Of a DNA stretch of 64,000 nt, positions 42,647 to 50,338 are shown one piece after another. The stretch comes from Acidobacteriota bacterium (GTDB lineage Bacteria; Acidobacteriota; Terriglobia; Terriglobales; Acidobacteriaceae), in NCBI GenBank assembly GCA_018268915.1, contig JAFDVQ010000011.1:1-64000 (forward strand). The letters run 5' to 3'. Each line of letters starts with the position of its first letter. The first letter of the stretch is position 1. Made by a program: the position numbers and the translations under genes. The notes under the pieces are model-generated. The model was not told where the DNA came from, searched no databases, and saw only the letters and a program-made list of their open reading frames with translations.

Positions 42647-42889
42647 GGCCTCATCTAACCCGACAGAAACCATGTCATCCCTGCGTCTGGACCTAACGGG
42701 CCTTTCACCGTAGATCTAGTTGGCTGCCTCTTCAACCTCCATCGCGTTCGGCTTCTATCCTTTCGATGTACCTTCGCGTCAACAGAATCCCGCAACCGAT
42801 CCAGCTTTGCGACATCGGATAAACTGATTGTCTCCGGAAGGTCTCCCACTTGCCTTCCGGTTAAGATCCCCGCAAACTGGAATTCGACG

Positions 42890-43861
42890 ATGCCTCTGCC
42901 CGAACACATCCTCCTTACTTATGGCTATCTGTTGCTCTTCGGATGGGTTCTGGTGGAGCAGTTCGGCATACCGCTGCCGGCGACGCCGGTCCTGCTCACG
43001 GCGGGCGGGCTTTCCGCCGACCATCAGCTAAGCTTCACAGGGGCACTCGTGGCCGGCCTCGCAGCGTGCATCGTGGCCGACAGCACCTGGTTTCTGATCG
43101 GCCGGCGCTACGGCCATCATGTTTTGCGCATCCTCTGCAAGCTGTCGATGGAGCCCACCATCTGCGTTCGCCGAACACAGGACTCCTTCTCGCGCAACCG
43201 CAGCCTGATGCTGGTCTTTGCGAAGTTCGTTCCAGGCCTAGCCACCCTCGCGGCGCCCGTCGCTGGTGAGAACGGCATGAGCCTGCCCGCTTTTCTCTTT
43301 TTCGACGGGATCGGCGCGACGCTCTGGCTCTGTGCGCTCCTGGGCGCTGGACGCCTTTTCGGAGACGCTCTGAAGCGCGACCCCAGCCTGCTCGATTGGG
43401 CTGGGCGTTTCTCCGGCGCGCTCTTCTTGCTTGCCATCGCGGGGTGGTTCACCTGGCGCCTGTATCGTCGCCGGATAGTTCTCAGAAATCTTGTGAAGTC
43501 CCGGCTGGAGCCGCAGGATCTGAAGGCCCAGCTCGACGCGGGAGAGCTTGTCTATATTGTCGATCTACGCCATCCGCTCGAACTCCTTGCGGAGCCCTTC
43601 ACGCTGCCGAGCGCGATGCACTTTTCACCTGACGCTCTTGCCGCACGCCACACCGAGATCCCACGCGATCGGGACGTGGTCCTCTTCTGCACCTGTCCCA
43701 GCGAAGCTACAGCCGCCAAGACTGCCATGGCCCTGCACAAGCTCGGCATTGAGCGCGTCCGTCCCCTGCGCGGAGGCTACGACGAGTGGAAGCGCCTCGG
43801 CTTCCCGTTGGATGAGGTGCCTCCTGTCCAGAATGTAGTGCCGGTCTCCCGCGTCAGCTAG
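42890..43861 (+). CDS. DedA-family membrane protein fused to a rhodanese domain
   Basis: A 323-residue fusion. The N-terminal half is a DedA/SNARE-associated membrane domain, a family linked to lipid scrambling and envelope homeostasis: YLLLFGWVLVEQFGIPLPAT, GGLSADHQLSFTGALVAGLA and RNRSLMLVFAKFVPGLATLA APVAGENGM. About five hydrophobic helices are visible. The C-terminal 110 residues form a rhodanese fold: LVYIVDLRHPLELLAEPFTL, LFCTCPSEATAAKTAMALHK with Cys267 and Cys269, and RVRPLRGGYDEWKRLGFPL. Cys267 sits at the position of the sulfur-carrying residue. The fusion is known in several phyla; its substrate is not. Confidence 0.9.
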   Translation: MPLPEHILLTYGYLLLFGWVLVEQFGIPLPATPVLLTAGGLSADHQLSFTGALVAGLAACIVADSTWFLIGRRYGHHVLRILCKLSMEPTICVRRTQDSFSRNRSLMLVFAKFVPGLATLAAPVAGENGMSLPAFLFFDGIGATLWLCALLGAGRLFGDALKRDPSLLDWAGRFSGALFLLAIAGWFTWRLYRRRIVLRNLVKSRLEPQDLKAQLDAGELVYIVDLRHPLELLAEPFTLPSAMHFSPDALAARHTEIPRDRDVVLFCTCPSEATAAKTAMALHKLGIERVRPLRGGYDEWKRLGFPLDEVPPVQNVVPVSRVS

Positions 43862-43981
43862 TCGAGCTGATCACAGACTCCGCTAATTCCCGCTTTCCCG
43901 TCCATTTGCCCCTTCGTCCGCTCGCTAGCCGGGTTTCCGCATCTCACATGTTGGAGCAGTTGCGCCAACCGGGAGCCCCGC

Positions 43982-46057
43982 ATGAATGGTTCACCAACCG
44001 CACGCCTTCTGACGCAACTCTGGTTCGTCACCATCGCCGTACTTGCCGTCGCCGTCCTTTACCTTGCCAAAGTTCTGCTTCTTCCCCTTGGCATAGCTAT
44101 ACTCTTTGCATTTCTGCTTGCTCCCGTAGTGGCTCTGCTTGAACAGCGCCTTCGTCTTCCGCGGCCCGCCGCTGCATTGATTGTCATCTTCGGGTTTTCG
44201 GCGATTCTCCTCGCCGCCACATGGACACTATTTACCCAGCTTGTCTCCGTCGCAGACGATTTGCCCACATACCGCGACAACATCACCGCCAAATTCGAAG
44301 CACTGCACCGCCCCAGCAACTCCGCCATCGGACGAGTTCAGGCGGAGCTCGAAAAAGTCAGCGACGAACTCGGTATCGTCAATGCCACCGCAACGGCCGC
44401 GCTACAGTCGCCAAAAAAGGTTCAGCAAAAGCCAATCGGGACCACGCCTGAACATCCGCTGCAGGTCCGGGAAGTCGGACGTCCCACCGGTCGTCTTGAT
44501 CAGCTCGGCGGAATCGTTGCTCCGCTCACCACCGCGTTTCTCACGATCGTCTTCACCTTCTTCGTACTCCTTCAGCGCGAAGACCTCCGCAATCGCCTCA
44601 TCCGTCTTTCCGGCGACCGCAACCTCACACTCATGACGCAGGCCATGCGCGACGCCTCGCAGCGGATCTCCCGCTACTTTCTTCTTCAGGTCGCCGTCAA
44701 TACCGTCTTCGGAATCATTGTCGCCACGGTGCTCTACTTTGTCGGGCTTCCACACCCTGTCCTCTTCGGGGCACTCGCCGCGCTCTGCCGCTTCGTGCCC
44801 TATGTGGGAGTGCCGGTCGCCGCCGCAACTCCGCTGCTGCTCTCTATTGCTGTCTTCCACGGCTGGGAGCATACAGTTTTGATCGCAGGCGTTTTCACCC
44901 TCCTGGAGCTTGTCACTGGCAACTACCTGGAGCCGCACATCTACGGCCGACACACAGGACTCTCCTCGCTTGCTGTTCTCATCGCCGCGGCGTTCTGGAC
45001 ACTGATCTGGGGACCGGTTGGCCTCATCCTCTCAGTGCCGCTAACCGTGTGTCTTGTTGTCATGGGGAGTCATGTTCCATCCCTTGAATTCCTCGCCGTT
45101 CTTCTCGGCGACCAACCCGCCATCCCAACCTTCACCTGCTTCTACCAGAGACTCATCGCTCACGACGAGCGTGAGGCCACCGACCTCCTCATGAAATGCC
45201 TCAGCTCCGAATCGCTCGTCTCGGTCTACGACTCCGTCCTCATTCCAGCTCTCACCCTCGTTGAGAAAGACCGCCAGCAGGGCGAGCTCGACGACTCCAC
45301 CCTTGCCTTCATCCGCAATACCACGGGCGAAATCGTGGAAGAGCTTGGTTACCGCGCATTGGAGGAGCAATCTCTCTCCGGCACAGAACCTCAAGTTCCC
45401 AACCAAGCCCGCACAGCCAATTCTGCTATCTCCGCCAGCTTGCCTTCCTTCCCTAGCTCCGCTAACGTCACGAGCAAAGCGAGCGACGCCAACTCCGCCA
45501 GCCCCGCTTCAGTCCCTAAGTCGCTGGTGCCTGCTCCCTCGATCCCCGGCACGAAGGCTGTTGTTGTCCCCGTCCGCGACGGCGCCGACGCTCTTGTCTC
45601 CAACATGCTCACCCAGGTCCTCACACTCGCTGGCATCAACGCCGTTTCGCTTCCAGTTCGAGCCATTCACGAAACCGTCGAAGCCATCGACAGGCAAAAG
45701 CCATCGATCGTCTTCTTCTCTGGAATGCCGCCTGTAGCCATGGCGCGCGCCAACCGCCTCTACCGCAGCCTCCGCGCCGATATCCGCGAAGGCGCAAGCG
45801 ATGCATTCTCTCGCACCGCTGCGGGAAGGGAAGCGGTGCATGGCAATTTCAGAATTGTGGTTGGAATCTGGAACTACACCGACGACCTTGGCCGCGCTGC
45901 ACAAATGATCACTCGCAGCGAAGACCTGCACATCTCCACTTCACTCGCAGATGCAGTAGCCCAGGCCGCGTCACTCACCGCAAACCAGCCCGCCGTCCCC
46001 GAGCCCCTGGACGCGAGCCCCGAGTTGGTTGCTGCGCCGAATGGCACGGCGGCTTAG
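43982..46057 (+). CDS. AI-2E-family membrane transporter with C-terminal extension
   Basis: A 691-residue protein. Residues about 1-360 form the AI-2E/PerM exporter-like domain: LLPLGIAILFAFLLAPVVAL LEQRLRLPRPAAALIVIFGF, GIVAPLTTAFLTIVFTFFVL LQREDLRNRLIRL, ALCRFVPYVGVPVAAATPLL LSI and LEPHIYGRHTGLSSLAVLIA AAFWTLIWGPVGLILSVPLT. About eight hydrophobic helices are visible. After a low-complexity Ser/Ala/Pro linker, residues 510-660 form an alpha-beta domain (KAVVVPVRDGADALVSNMLT QVLTLAGINAVSLP, SIVFFSGMPPVAMARANRLY) that looks like a B12-binding or Rossmann fold. GGGAG precedes the start. Function and ligand are open. Confidence 0.85.
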   Translation: MNGSPTARLLTQLWFVTIAVLAVAVLYLAKVLLLPLGIAILFAFLLAPVVALLEQRLRLPRPAAALIVIFGFSAILLAATWTLFTQLVSVADDLPTYRDNITAKFEALHRPSNSAIGRVQAELEKVSDELGIVNATATAALQSPKKVQQKPIGTTPEHPLQVREVGRPTGRLDQLGGIVAPLTTAFLTIVFTFFVLLQREDLRNRLIRLSGDRNLTLMTQAMRDASQRISRYFLLQVAVNTVFGIIVATVLYFVGLPHPVLFGALAALCRFVPYVGVPVAAATPLLLSIAVFHGWEHTVLIAGVFTLLELVTGNYLEPHIYGRHTGLSSLAVLIAAAFWTLIWGPVGLILSVPLTVCLVVMGSHVPSLEFLAVLLGDQPAIPTFTCFYQRLIAHDEREATDLLMKCLSSESLVSVYDSVLIPALTLVEKDRQQGELDDSTLAFIRNTTGEIVEELGYRALEEQSLSGTEPQVPNQARTANSAISASLPSFPSSANVTSKASDANSASPASVPKSLVPAPSIPGTKAVVVPVRDGADALVSNMLTQVLTLAGINAVSLPVRAIHETVEAIDRQKPSIVFFSGMPPVAMARANRLYRSLRADIREGASDAFSRTAAGREAVHGNFRIVVGIWNYTDDLGRAAQMITRSEDLHISTSLADAVAQAASLTANQPAVPEPLDASPELVAAPNGTAA

Positions 46058-46365
46058 AGCAAACGAAGTCTGAGCTGTCTTGTATGCTCGATCAATTTTG
46101 AGCAACGAACTATCGGATTTAAGGAACATATAATCCTTCAGGAGAAAGCTCAATCCTGCAATCGAGACTGTTGCTGAAACAGACCATTAGTGAAGGTAAG
46201 CCGAATTGCCCTCTACTTTGGCAAAAAGTCGACCGCTAAGGATCTTCGCAGGGAAGTGCGACTCAGCGCGAGCCGCTCACTTCCAGATCTCCTAATGTGA
46301 AGCCTCCACGGGGTTACACCATAGCAGTGACATACATAGGCAGATGTCAAAGGCCTGCTACTTTC
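46058..46365. other. Gene-free stretch after the AI-2E-like gene
   Basis: About 300 bp without a supportable gene. It contains a small imperfect stem around 46120-46140 (AGGAACATATAATCCT) and otherwise nothing I recognise. The end borders the first of the small minus-strand genes. Confidence 0.5.
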
Positions 46366-46539
46366 CTAATCTCTATTCCCCGATTCCTGACTCGGTACGC
46401 GGCTCGAGCCTGCATACACTACGACAACCTTCCGCTCCGCGCCTTCGAGATCGGCGAGTTCGTTTTTAATTACTTCGTGGGTAAGGGGATCCCTGATGGC
46501 TTCCAGGTTTGCAAAATAAATAGTCGAGATTGTAAGCAT
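46366..46539 (-). CDS. Small paralogous protein A (57 residues)
   Basis: A minus-strand gene for a 57-residue protein, beginning MLTISTIYFANLEAIRDPLT and ending YAGSSRVPSQESGNRD. The start is fixed by AGAGG eight bases upstream; the longer open frame ahead is not used. The opening M-L-x-I-S-T-I-Y and the closing Y-x-G-x-x-R-V pattern recur in two more genes, at 46798 and 47277. No known family is recognised. The centre is acidic (EVIKNELADLEGAERK). No signal or membrane helix is seen. Confidence 0.6.
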   Translation of the reverse strand: MLTISTIYFANLEAIRDPLTHEVIKNELADLEGAERKVVVVYAGSSRVPSQESGNRD

Positions 46540-46735
46540 ATACGGACCTCTTTCATTTAACTCGCGCGGCCCACTGCGAACTACCAACTGTCCTCTGCAA
46601 CATTGGACATCTTGTGAACCGAAGAAGATGCACGTGTTACTAAATTTTCCTATCTCCGCAGCAACAACTTTTTGCAGGTTGCGCGATTTCTCATCCCCGT
46701 CTCTCACGCGCTAACTCTCGCTAAAGAGAAGAGAA

Positions 46736-46763
46736 GGGCCGCAGCGATCAAACGCCGCGGCCC
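46736..46763. terminator. Strong GC stem-loop between small genes A and B
   Basis: GGGCCGC at 46736-46742 pairs with GCGGCCC at 46757-46763, with a further GCG/CGC pairing across a mismatch. It lies 35 bp past the stop of the small minus-strand gene ending at 46798. A pyrimidine-rich run follows on that strand, so it could end that transcript. Confidence 0.5.
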
Positions 46764-46797
46764 TCAAGAGTTTTGACGATGTTTCAGTCCCTGGTCT

Positions 46798-46959
46798 CTA
46801 CTCCCCGCTTCCCGTCTGCGTCATCCCCTGATAGATACCAAGGAACTCACGGTCCTCCATGGGAACCTTTGCTTCGGCGTTCTCCTCTCCGGGCTCCTGT
46901 GCGGAGAGTTTTTTCGCAGTCTCTAATTCCATCGAGTAAATAGTTGTAACGATCAACAT
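46798..46959 (-). CDS. Small paralogous protein B (53 residues)
   Basis: A 53-residue protein starting MLIVTTIYSMELETAKKLSA, with acidic residues through the middle and IYQGMTQTGSGE at the end. AGAGGG lies eight bases before the ATG. The first eight residues (M-L-I-V-T-T-I-Y) match proteins A and C in pattern. The frame is open a further 54 codons upstream and would add a hydrophobic helix (AVLGFGYLFLWSAASFAYRQ), so a longer membrane-anchored form cannot be excluded; the ribosome site favours the short one. A different frame upstream also encodes a possible 40-residue hydrophobic peptide starting about 47127. Confidence 0.6.
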   Translation of the reverse strand: MLIVTTIYSMELETAKKLSAQEPGEENAEAKVPMEDREFLGIYQGMTQTGSGE

Positions 46960-47276
46960 ACATCTAACCCTCTTTCTGTGTTCCCTGACGTCTTCTCTTA
47001 CGCCCTTAAAACCCTTCTGCTGATTCGAACACTGGCGATATGCGAAAGATGCAGCCGACCACAAAAATAAATACCCGAATCCAAGTACCGCGCACCCGCA
47101 TCCACTCGCGATCGCGCGCAAGCCTCATCCTGCGCTGAAGCTTCAACAGGTTTTCAGCAAATTCCGTCGAAGAGCAACAGATCGACGTGCACCAACTTCA
47201 GCCCGGAACTGAAAGCTCAGTACCGACAGCTGAAGTTGGTAGCTGACGGCTGAAAGCTCAAAGCTACCGCTGTCAG
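46960..47276. other. Intergenic stretch with AGCT-type repeats
   Basis: About 317 bp between small genes B and C. GTAGCTGAC at 47239-47247 and GTCAGCTAC at 47272-47280 form a perfect inverted repeat that includes the stop of gene C and could stop its transcript. Similar AGCTGAAAGCT-type words repeat several times between 47200 and 47280. A comparable AGCT-rich stretch lies at about 63549-63580. Confidence 0.5.
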
Positions 47277-47450
47277 CTACTCCATCGGCTCCACGCGATT
47301 CTTTCCCTCGTACATGCTGATCAGCTCGCGGCCTGACTCTTCCAGAACATTCCCCTGTTGCTCCAGGGAAAGCTCCTCATAAGGCATCTTTCGATTCCGC
47401 AATGCGGCTGGCTCGATCTCAGCTACAAAGATGGACGTGATAACAACCAT
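47277..47450 (-). CDS. Small paralogous protein C (57 residues)
   Basis: A 57-residue protein starting MVVITSIFVAEIEPAALRNR and ending ISMYEGKNRVEPME. The opening M-V-V-I-T-S-I-F and the closing Y-E-G-x-x-R-V-x-x-x-E echo proteins A and B. GAGG lies five bases before the ATG, inside the last codons of the 63-codon frame just upstream, two bases beyond its stop. It is below the size usually annotated automatically. The function is unknown; the high Glu content suggests a soluble, helical protein. Confidence 0.6.
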   Translation of the reverse strand: MVVITSIFVAEIEPAALRNRKMPYEELSLEQQGNVLEESGRELISMYEGKNRVEPME

Positions 47451-47452
47451 TG

Positions 47453-47644
47453 CTACCTCAACAACTCAACATTGGAGTCTAACCAAGTGCAAAAAGTGGC
47501 CAGTCTCCGTGAAATCTCCAGGAGCGGCGTTCCGATTCGAATCTCAACCGCCAAGAATCCCACAACGAAACGCCTGTCTACCACTTCAAACTCACTACTC
47601 TGACGCAGCCTGGTCCATAGTCTCGATTCTCTAATCCCTGCCAT
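47453..47644 (-). CDS. Possible 63-residue protein in the small-gene operon
   Basis: A minus-strand frame, MAGIRESRLWTRLRQSSEFE and on to FCTWLDSNVELLR. Its ATG overlaps the stop of the preceding 59-codon gene in the sequence TAATG, and its stop is two bases before the ATG of small gene C; this spacing suggests translational coupling. The protein is basic and partly hydrophobic (RFVVGFLAVEIRIGTPLL). No family is recognised. It may be spurious, because only the packing supports it. Confidence 0.35.
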   Translation of the reverse strand: MAGIRESRLWTRLRQSSEFEVVDRRFVVGFLAVEIRIGTPLLEISRRLATFCTWLDSNVELLR

Positions 47645-47823
47645 TACCCCCTCGGCGGATATCGCAGGGCTCCTTCTTCCTGCCGGATTCGTAACTCCAG
47701 GTGCCGGCGTATGACTTCCACCGACTCTGAATCGCCGAAATCTGGGTTGGACTGAAAGTGCTCGAGACTGGCTCGCAGGGAAGCCAGCTGATCAGATGGG
47801 GAAGGGAAAGAAGAGCGTTTCAT
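47644..47823 (-). CDS. Small hypothetical protein (59 residues), first of the mini-operon
   Basis: A 59-residue protein, MKRSSFPSPSDQLASLRASL then EHFQSNPDFGDSESVEVIRR HLELRIRQEE, predominantly helical with regularly spaced Leu. A weak GGGAG lies 15 bases before the ATG, which is further than ideal. It is followed without gap by the 63-codon frame and then by small gene C, all on the minus strand. A CRP-type palindrome lies about 40-55 bp upstream of its start. The role is unknown. Confidence 0.5.
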   Translation of the reverse strand: MKRSSFPSPSDQLASLRASLEHFQSNPDFGDSESVEVIRRHLELRIRQEEGALRYPPRG

Positions 47824-47863
47824 GTGACGAAGTAGATACTCCCATGCCTTTCGCGTTGGTAAA

Positions 47864-47877
47864 GTGATTTATGTCAC
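47864..47877. promoter_or_regulatory. CRP/FNR-superfamily-type palindrome
   Basis: GTGA at 47864-47867 and TCAC at 47874-47877 are separated by six bases. On the minus strand this reads TGTGA-N6-TCACT, one base from the classic TGTGA-N6-TCACA site bound by CRP. It is centred about 47 bp upstream of the 59-codon gene and about 56 bp before the DUF6321-like gene on the other strand. A CRP-family regulator could serve either; no such regulator is in the window. Confidence 0.5.
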
Positions 47878-47926
47878 ACGCGATTGCCGATGCCGCTGGA
47901 TCCGGGGCCCATGCATCTACTCCCAG

Positions 47927-48355
47927 ATGCTAATCCGCAAGGCACTTTCCAGCCGAACCCGTTCCAAATCTTCGAATGTCAGAAGTTCAAAAGACCGAAC
48001 TGCCACCGCACGGCGAGCCCAGCCAAAACGGCGACAGCCCGAGAAAGATCCCGAGGGCGGCCTCACCGCGGAGGGTCGCAAAGCCTTCGCCCGTAAGGAG
48101 GGCTCGCATCTCCGTCCCGGTGTTACGGGGCCGGCCAACACGCCCGAAAAGATGCGCCGCAAAGGTTCCTTCCTTCGCCGCCACTTCGCCCATCCTCGCG
48201 GACCCATGCAGCGCGATGGTAAACCCACCCGTCTAGCCCTTTCGGCCCACGCTTGGGGAGAACCCGTCCCCAAGACCCTCTCCGACGCTCGTAAACTAGC
48301 CGCCAAAGGCAAGAAGCTCCTAGAGAAATATCGGGGGACGAAAGAGGAGTCCTGA
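47927..48355 (+). CDS. DUF6321-like basic protein
   Basis: A 142-residue, strongly basic protein. The conserved core from about residue 42, DPEGGLTAEGRKAFARKEGS HLRPGVTGPANTPEKMRRKG SFLRRHFAHPRGPMQRDGKP TRLALSAHAWGEPVPKTLSD ARKLAAKGKKLLEKY, matches my recollection of the DUF6321 family, found in bacteria and in phage genomes, of unknown function. The N-terminal 40 residues are Arg/Ser-rich and variable. The start is uncertain: ATG 47927 is chosen; the frame is open to 47864. No ribosome site is clear. It may bind nucleic acid, judging from its charge (inference). Confidence 0.7.
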   Translation: MLIRKALSSRTRSKSSNVRSSKDRTATARRAQPKRRQPEKDPEGGLTAEGRKAFARKEGSHLRPGVTGPANTPEKMRRKGSFLRRHFAHPRGPMQRDGKPTRLALSAHAWGEPVPKTLSDARKLAAKGKKLLEKYRGTKEES

Positions 48356-48427
48356 CGCAATCCTTGGCATGCAAGAGTCATGTCTTTGTGAAACTGCAGG
48401 TTGAATGTTTCCATCCAAGTGAGTGCC

Positions 48428-49414
48428 ATGACAACTACAACTCCTGCCACCAAGCCTGATCTACGTCGACTCGGCAACTCCGACCTCAACCTTACCCCTA
48501 TCGGCTTCGGAGCCTGGGCCATAGGGGGAGGGAATTGGGAGTTCGCCTGGGGTCCGCAGGACGACAACGACTCTGTCAACGCCATCCGCCGTGCCCTTGA
48601 TCTAGGAATCAACTGGATTGACACCGCCGCCATATATGGCCTCGGCCACTCCGAAGAGGTGGTTGCGAAGGCCCTCGAAGGCATCAGCCCGAAGCCTTAC
48701 GTCTTCACCAAGTGCTCCATGCGCTGGCACGAAGACCGCACCATCTACCGCTCACTAAAGGTGAAGTCCCTAGAAGAGGAACTCAACGCCTCTCTCCGTC
48801 GCCTCAACGTCGACACAATCGATCTCTACCAGATCCACTGGCCGAATCCCGACGACGAGATCGAGGAGGGGTGGTCCGCCCTGGCTCGGTTCAAAAAAGA
48901 AGGGAAAATCCGGCACATCGGCGTCTCCAACTTCAACGTCGACCAGATGAAGCGCGCGCAGAAGATTGCGCCGATTACCAGCCTTCAGCCGCCTTACTCC
49001 ATGCTCCGCCGTGCCATAGAGCAGGAGATACTGCCATTCGCTCAGGCCAACAACATCGGGGTCATCAACTACTCTCCGATGCTCTCAGGCATGCTCACAG
49101 GCAAGATGACGCGCGAGCGGGTGGCTGCGATGCCGCAGGACGACTGGCGTCGCCGGGCACCCGAGTTCAACGAGCCACGGTTATCCCGCAATCTTCGGCT
49201 TGTCGAACTGCTCGGTGAGATCGGCAGTGCACACAACGTTGAGCCAGGTGTCGTAGCGGTCGCGTGGACTCTGCATCACGCTGCGGTCACGGCAGCCATC
49301 GTCGGCGGCCGCACCGATCAGCAGGTTGAAGGCATTGCTCCAGCGTTGCGTTTCCGCATCTCCCAAGACGACTACAACCGCATCAACGATTTCTTAACGG
49401 CTAACCCTGCCTAA
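48428..49414 (+). CDS. Aldo/keto reductase
   Basis: A 328-residue NADPH-type oxidoreductase with a (beta/alpha)8 barrel. RRLGNSDLNLTPIGFGAWAI GGGNWEFAWGPQDDNDSVNA IRRALDLGINWIDTAAIYGL GHSEEVVAKAL carries the catalytic Asp and Tyr (DTAAIYG). YVFTKCSMRW, IDLYQIHWPNPDDEIEEGWS with the catalytic His, GKIRHIGVSNFNVDQMK, INYSPMLSGMLTGKM and AIVGGRTDQQVEG follow in family order. The natural substrate is not evident. The ATG at 48428 is preferred to 48401 for alignment with the family start. A terminator follows at 49435. Confidence 0.92.
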   Translation: MTTTTPATKPDLRRLGNSDLNLTPIGFGAWAIGGGNWEFAWGPQDDNDSVNAIRRALDLGINWIDTAAIYGLGHSEEVVAKALEGISPKPYVFTKCSMRWHEDRTIYRSLKVKSLEEELNASLRRLNVDTIDLYQIHWPNPDDEIEEGWSALARFKKEGKIRHIGVSNFNVDQMKRAQKIAPITSLQPPYSMLRRAIEQEILPFAQANNIGVINYSPMLSGMLTGKMTRERVAAMPQDDWRRRAPEFNEPRLSRNLRLVELLGEIGSAHNVEPGVVAVAWTLHHAAVTAAIVGGRTDQQVEGIAPALRFRISQDDYNRINDFLTANPA

Positions 49415-49434
49415 CGAGCGGGGGGACAAAAGCA

Positions 49435-49460
49435 AAACCCCAGCCAATCGGCTGGGGTTT
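49435..49460. terminator. Bidirectional terminator
   Basis: AAACCCCAGCC at 49435-49445 pairs perfectly with GGCTGGGGTTT at 49450-49460, with a four-base loop. It lies between the convergent aldo/keto reductase gene and the membrane-anchored protein gene ending at 49482. Confidence 0.85.
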
Positions 49461-49481
49461 CGTCACTCTTAGAAGCTGCGA

Positions 49482-50000
49482 TTACATTGCAGCGACGAAG
49501 TCGGGAACCATCACGGCTGCACTCTCCTGCAGTAGCTGGGTCATTCTTGCTGCCATGCCGGTGTACATCGAAGCCGCGCGGAACGCATTTACGCGAACGC
49601 CTTCGCTTGCCTGTGTGAATGCATACTGTGCCAGCGCCATCAGCACGCAGAGCCTGATCTGCATTGCGTCGCTGCGCAAAGTCGCCAGTAGCACGCGGTC
49701 GACATTTTCGCAGTTACGATCTGCATAGTCAGCCATATCGAGCATGGTCTTAGCGTTCTGATACATGACCCAGAGACCATGAGGGCCTTGCATCCGCGTC
49801 CATGTATCCTCAGGTGTTGAAGTCAATCCCTCTTTCCAGAGGAACTGATCGCTCAGTTCACGGGCGCTCCAGTCAGGCCTGAGCCTGGCCATGAGCGACT
49901 CCCAGGTCTGAGCATTTCGGCGACGAGCACTGAGCCGCCAATACCCAAGATACGCAGCAACCAAGACAACAATACCGACTTCAAGCATCGGGAAAATCAT
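49482..50000 (-). CDS. Membrane-anchored hypothetical protein
   Basis: A 172-residue protein with one N-terminal hydrophobic helix (MIFPMLEVGIVVLVAAYLGY) followed by basic RRR residues, so an N-out, C-in anchor is likely. The cytosolic part is helical: TWESLMARLRPDWSARELSD QFLWKEGL, GPHGLWVMYQNAKTMLDMAD YADRN and DRVLLATLRSDAMQIRLCVL MALAQYAFTQASEGVRVNAF RAASMYTGMAARM. I know no named family. GGGG lies about eight bases before the ATG. The 338 bp upstream hold no other gene. Confidence 0.75.
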   Translation of the reverse strand: MIFPMLEVGIVVLVAAYLGYWRLSARRRNAQTWESLMARLRPDWSARELSDQFLWKEGLTSTPEDTWTRMQGPHGLWVMYQNAKTMLDMADYADRNCENVDRVLLATLRSDAMQIRLCVLMALAQYAFTQASEGVRVNAFRAASMYTGMAARMTQLLQESAAVMVPDFVAAM

Positions 50001-50338
50001 AAGTAGCCCCTGGTCCGGTCATTGGTAATCGCCATGTAATTCCGTCTGCGACCGGACGAACCTTTGCTGGTGTTTCCACTTCTATCAGAAAAATCACGAT
50101 CTGTGGGCACTTTTCTGTGAATAACTGCGTTCTCATCCCATCCGGGGTAATGCGCTGCTAGGGTCACATCAGTAACTTAAAGTAACAATGATTCTGAGTA
50201 AATGACACTTTCGGGTCTTCGGCGAGAGGATTCTATTCACGCTAAGCTTATTAAATTGTTTAATTTGGCACGAGCCGTTTTGGAGAGAGACTGCGCCAGG
50301 CCAGGAATGACACCGATGTGGGAAGCCGAGGAGGAAAT
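50001..50338. other. Gene-free stretch between two minus-strand membrane-protein genes
   Basis: About 340 bp with no supportable gene. It must contain the promoter of the gene ending at 49482. A plus-strand frame here is rich in Phe/Ser only because it runs antisense to a Lys/Glu-rich tail, and was not accepted. Confidence 0.5.
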
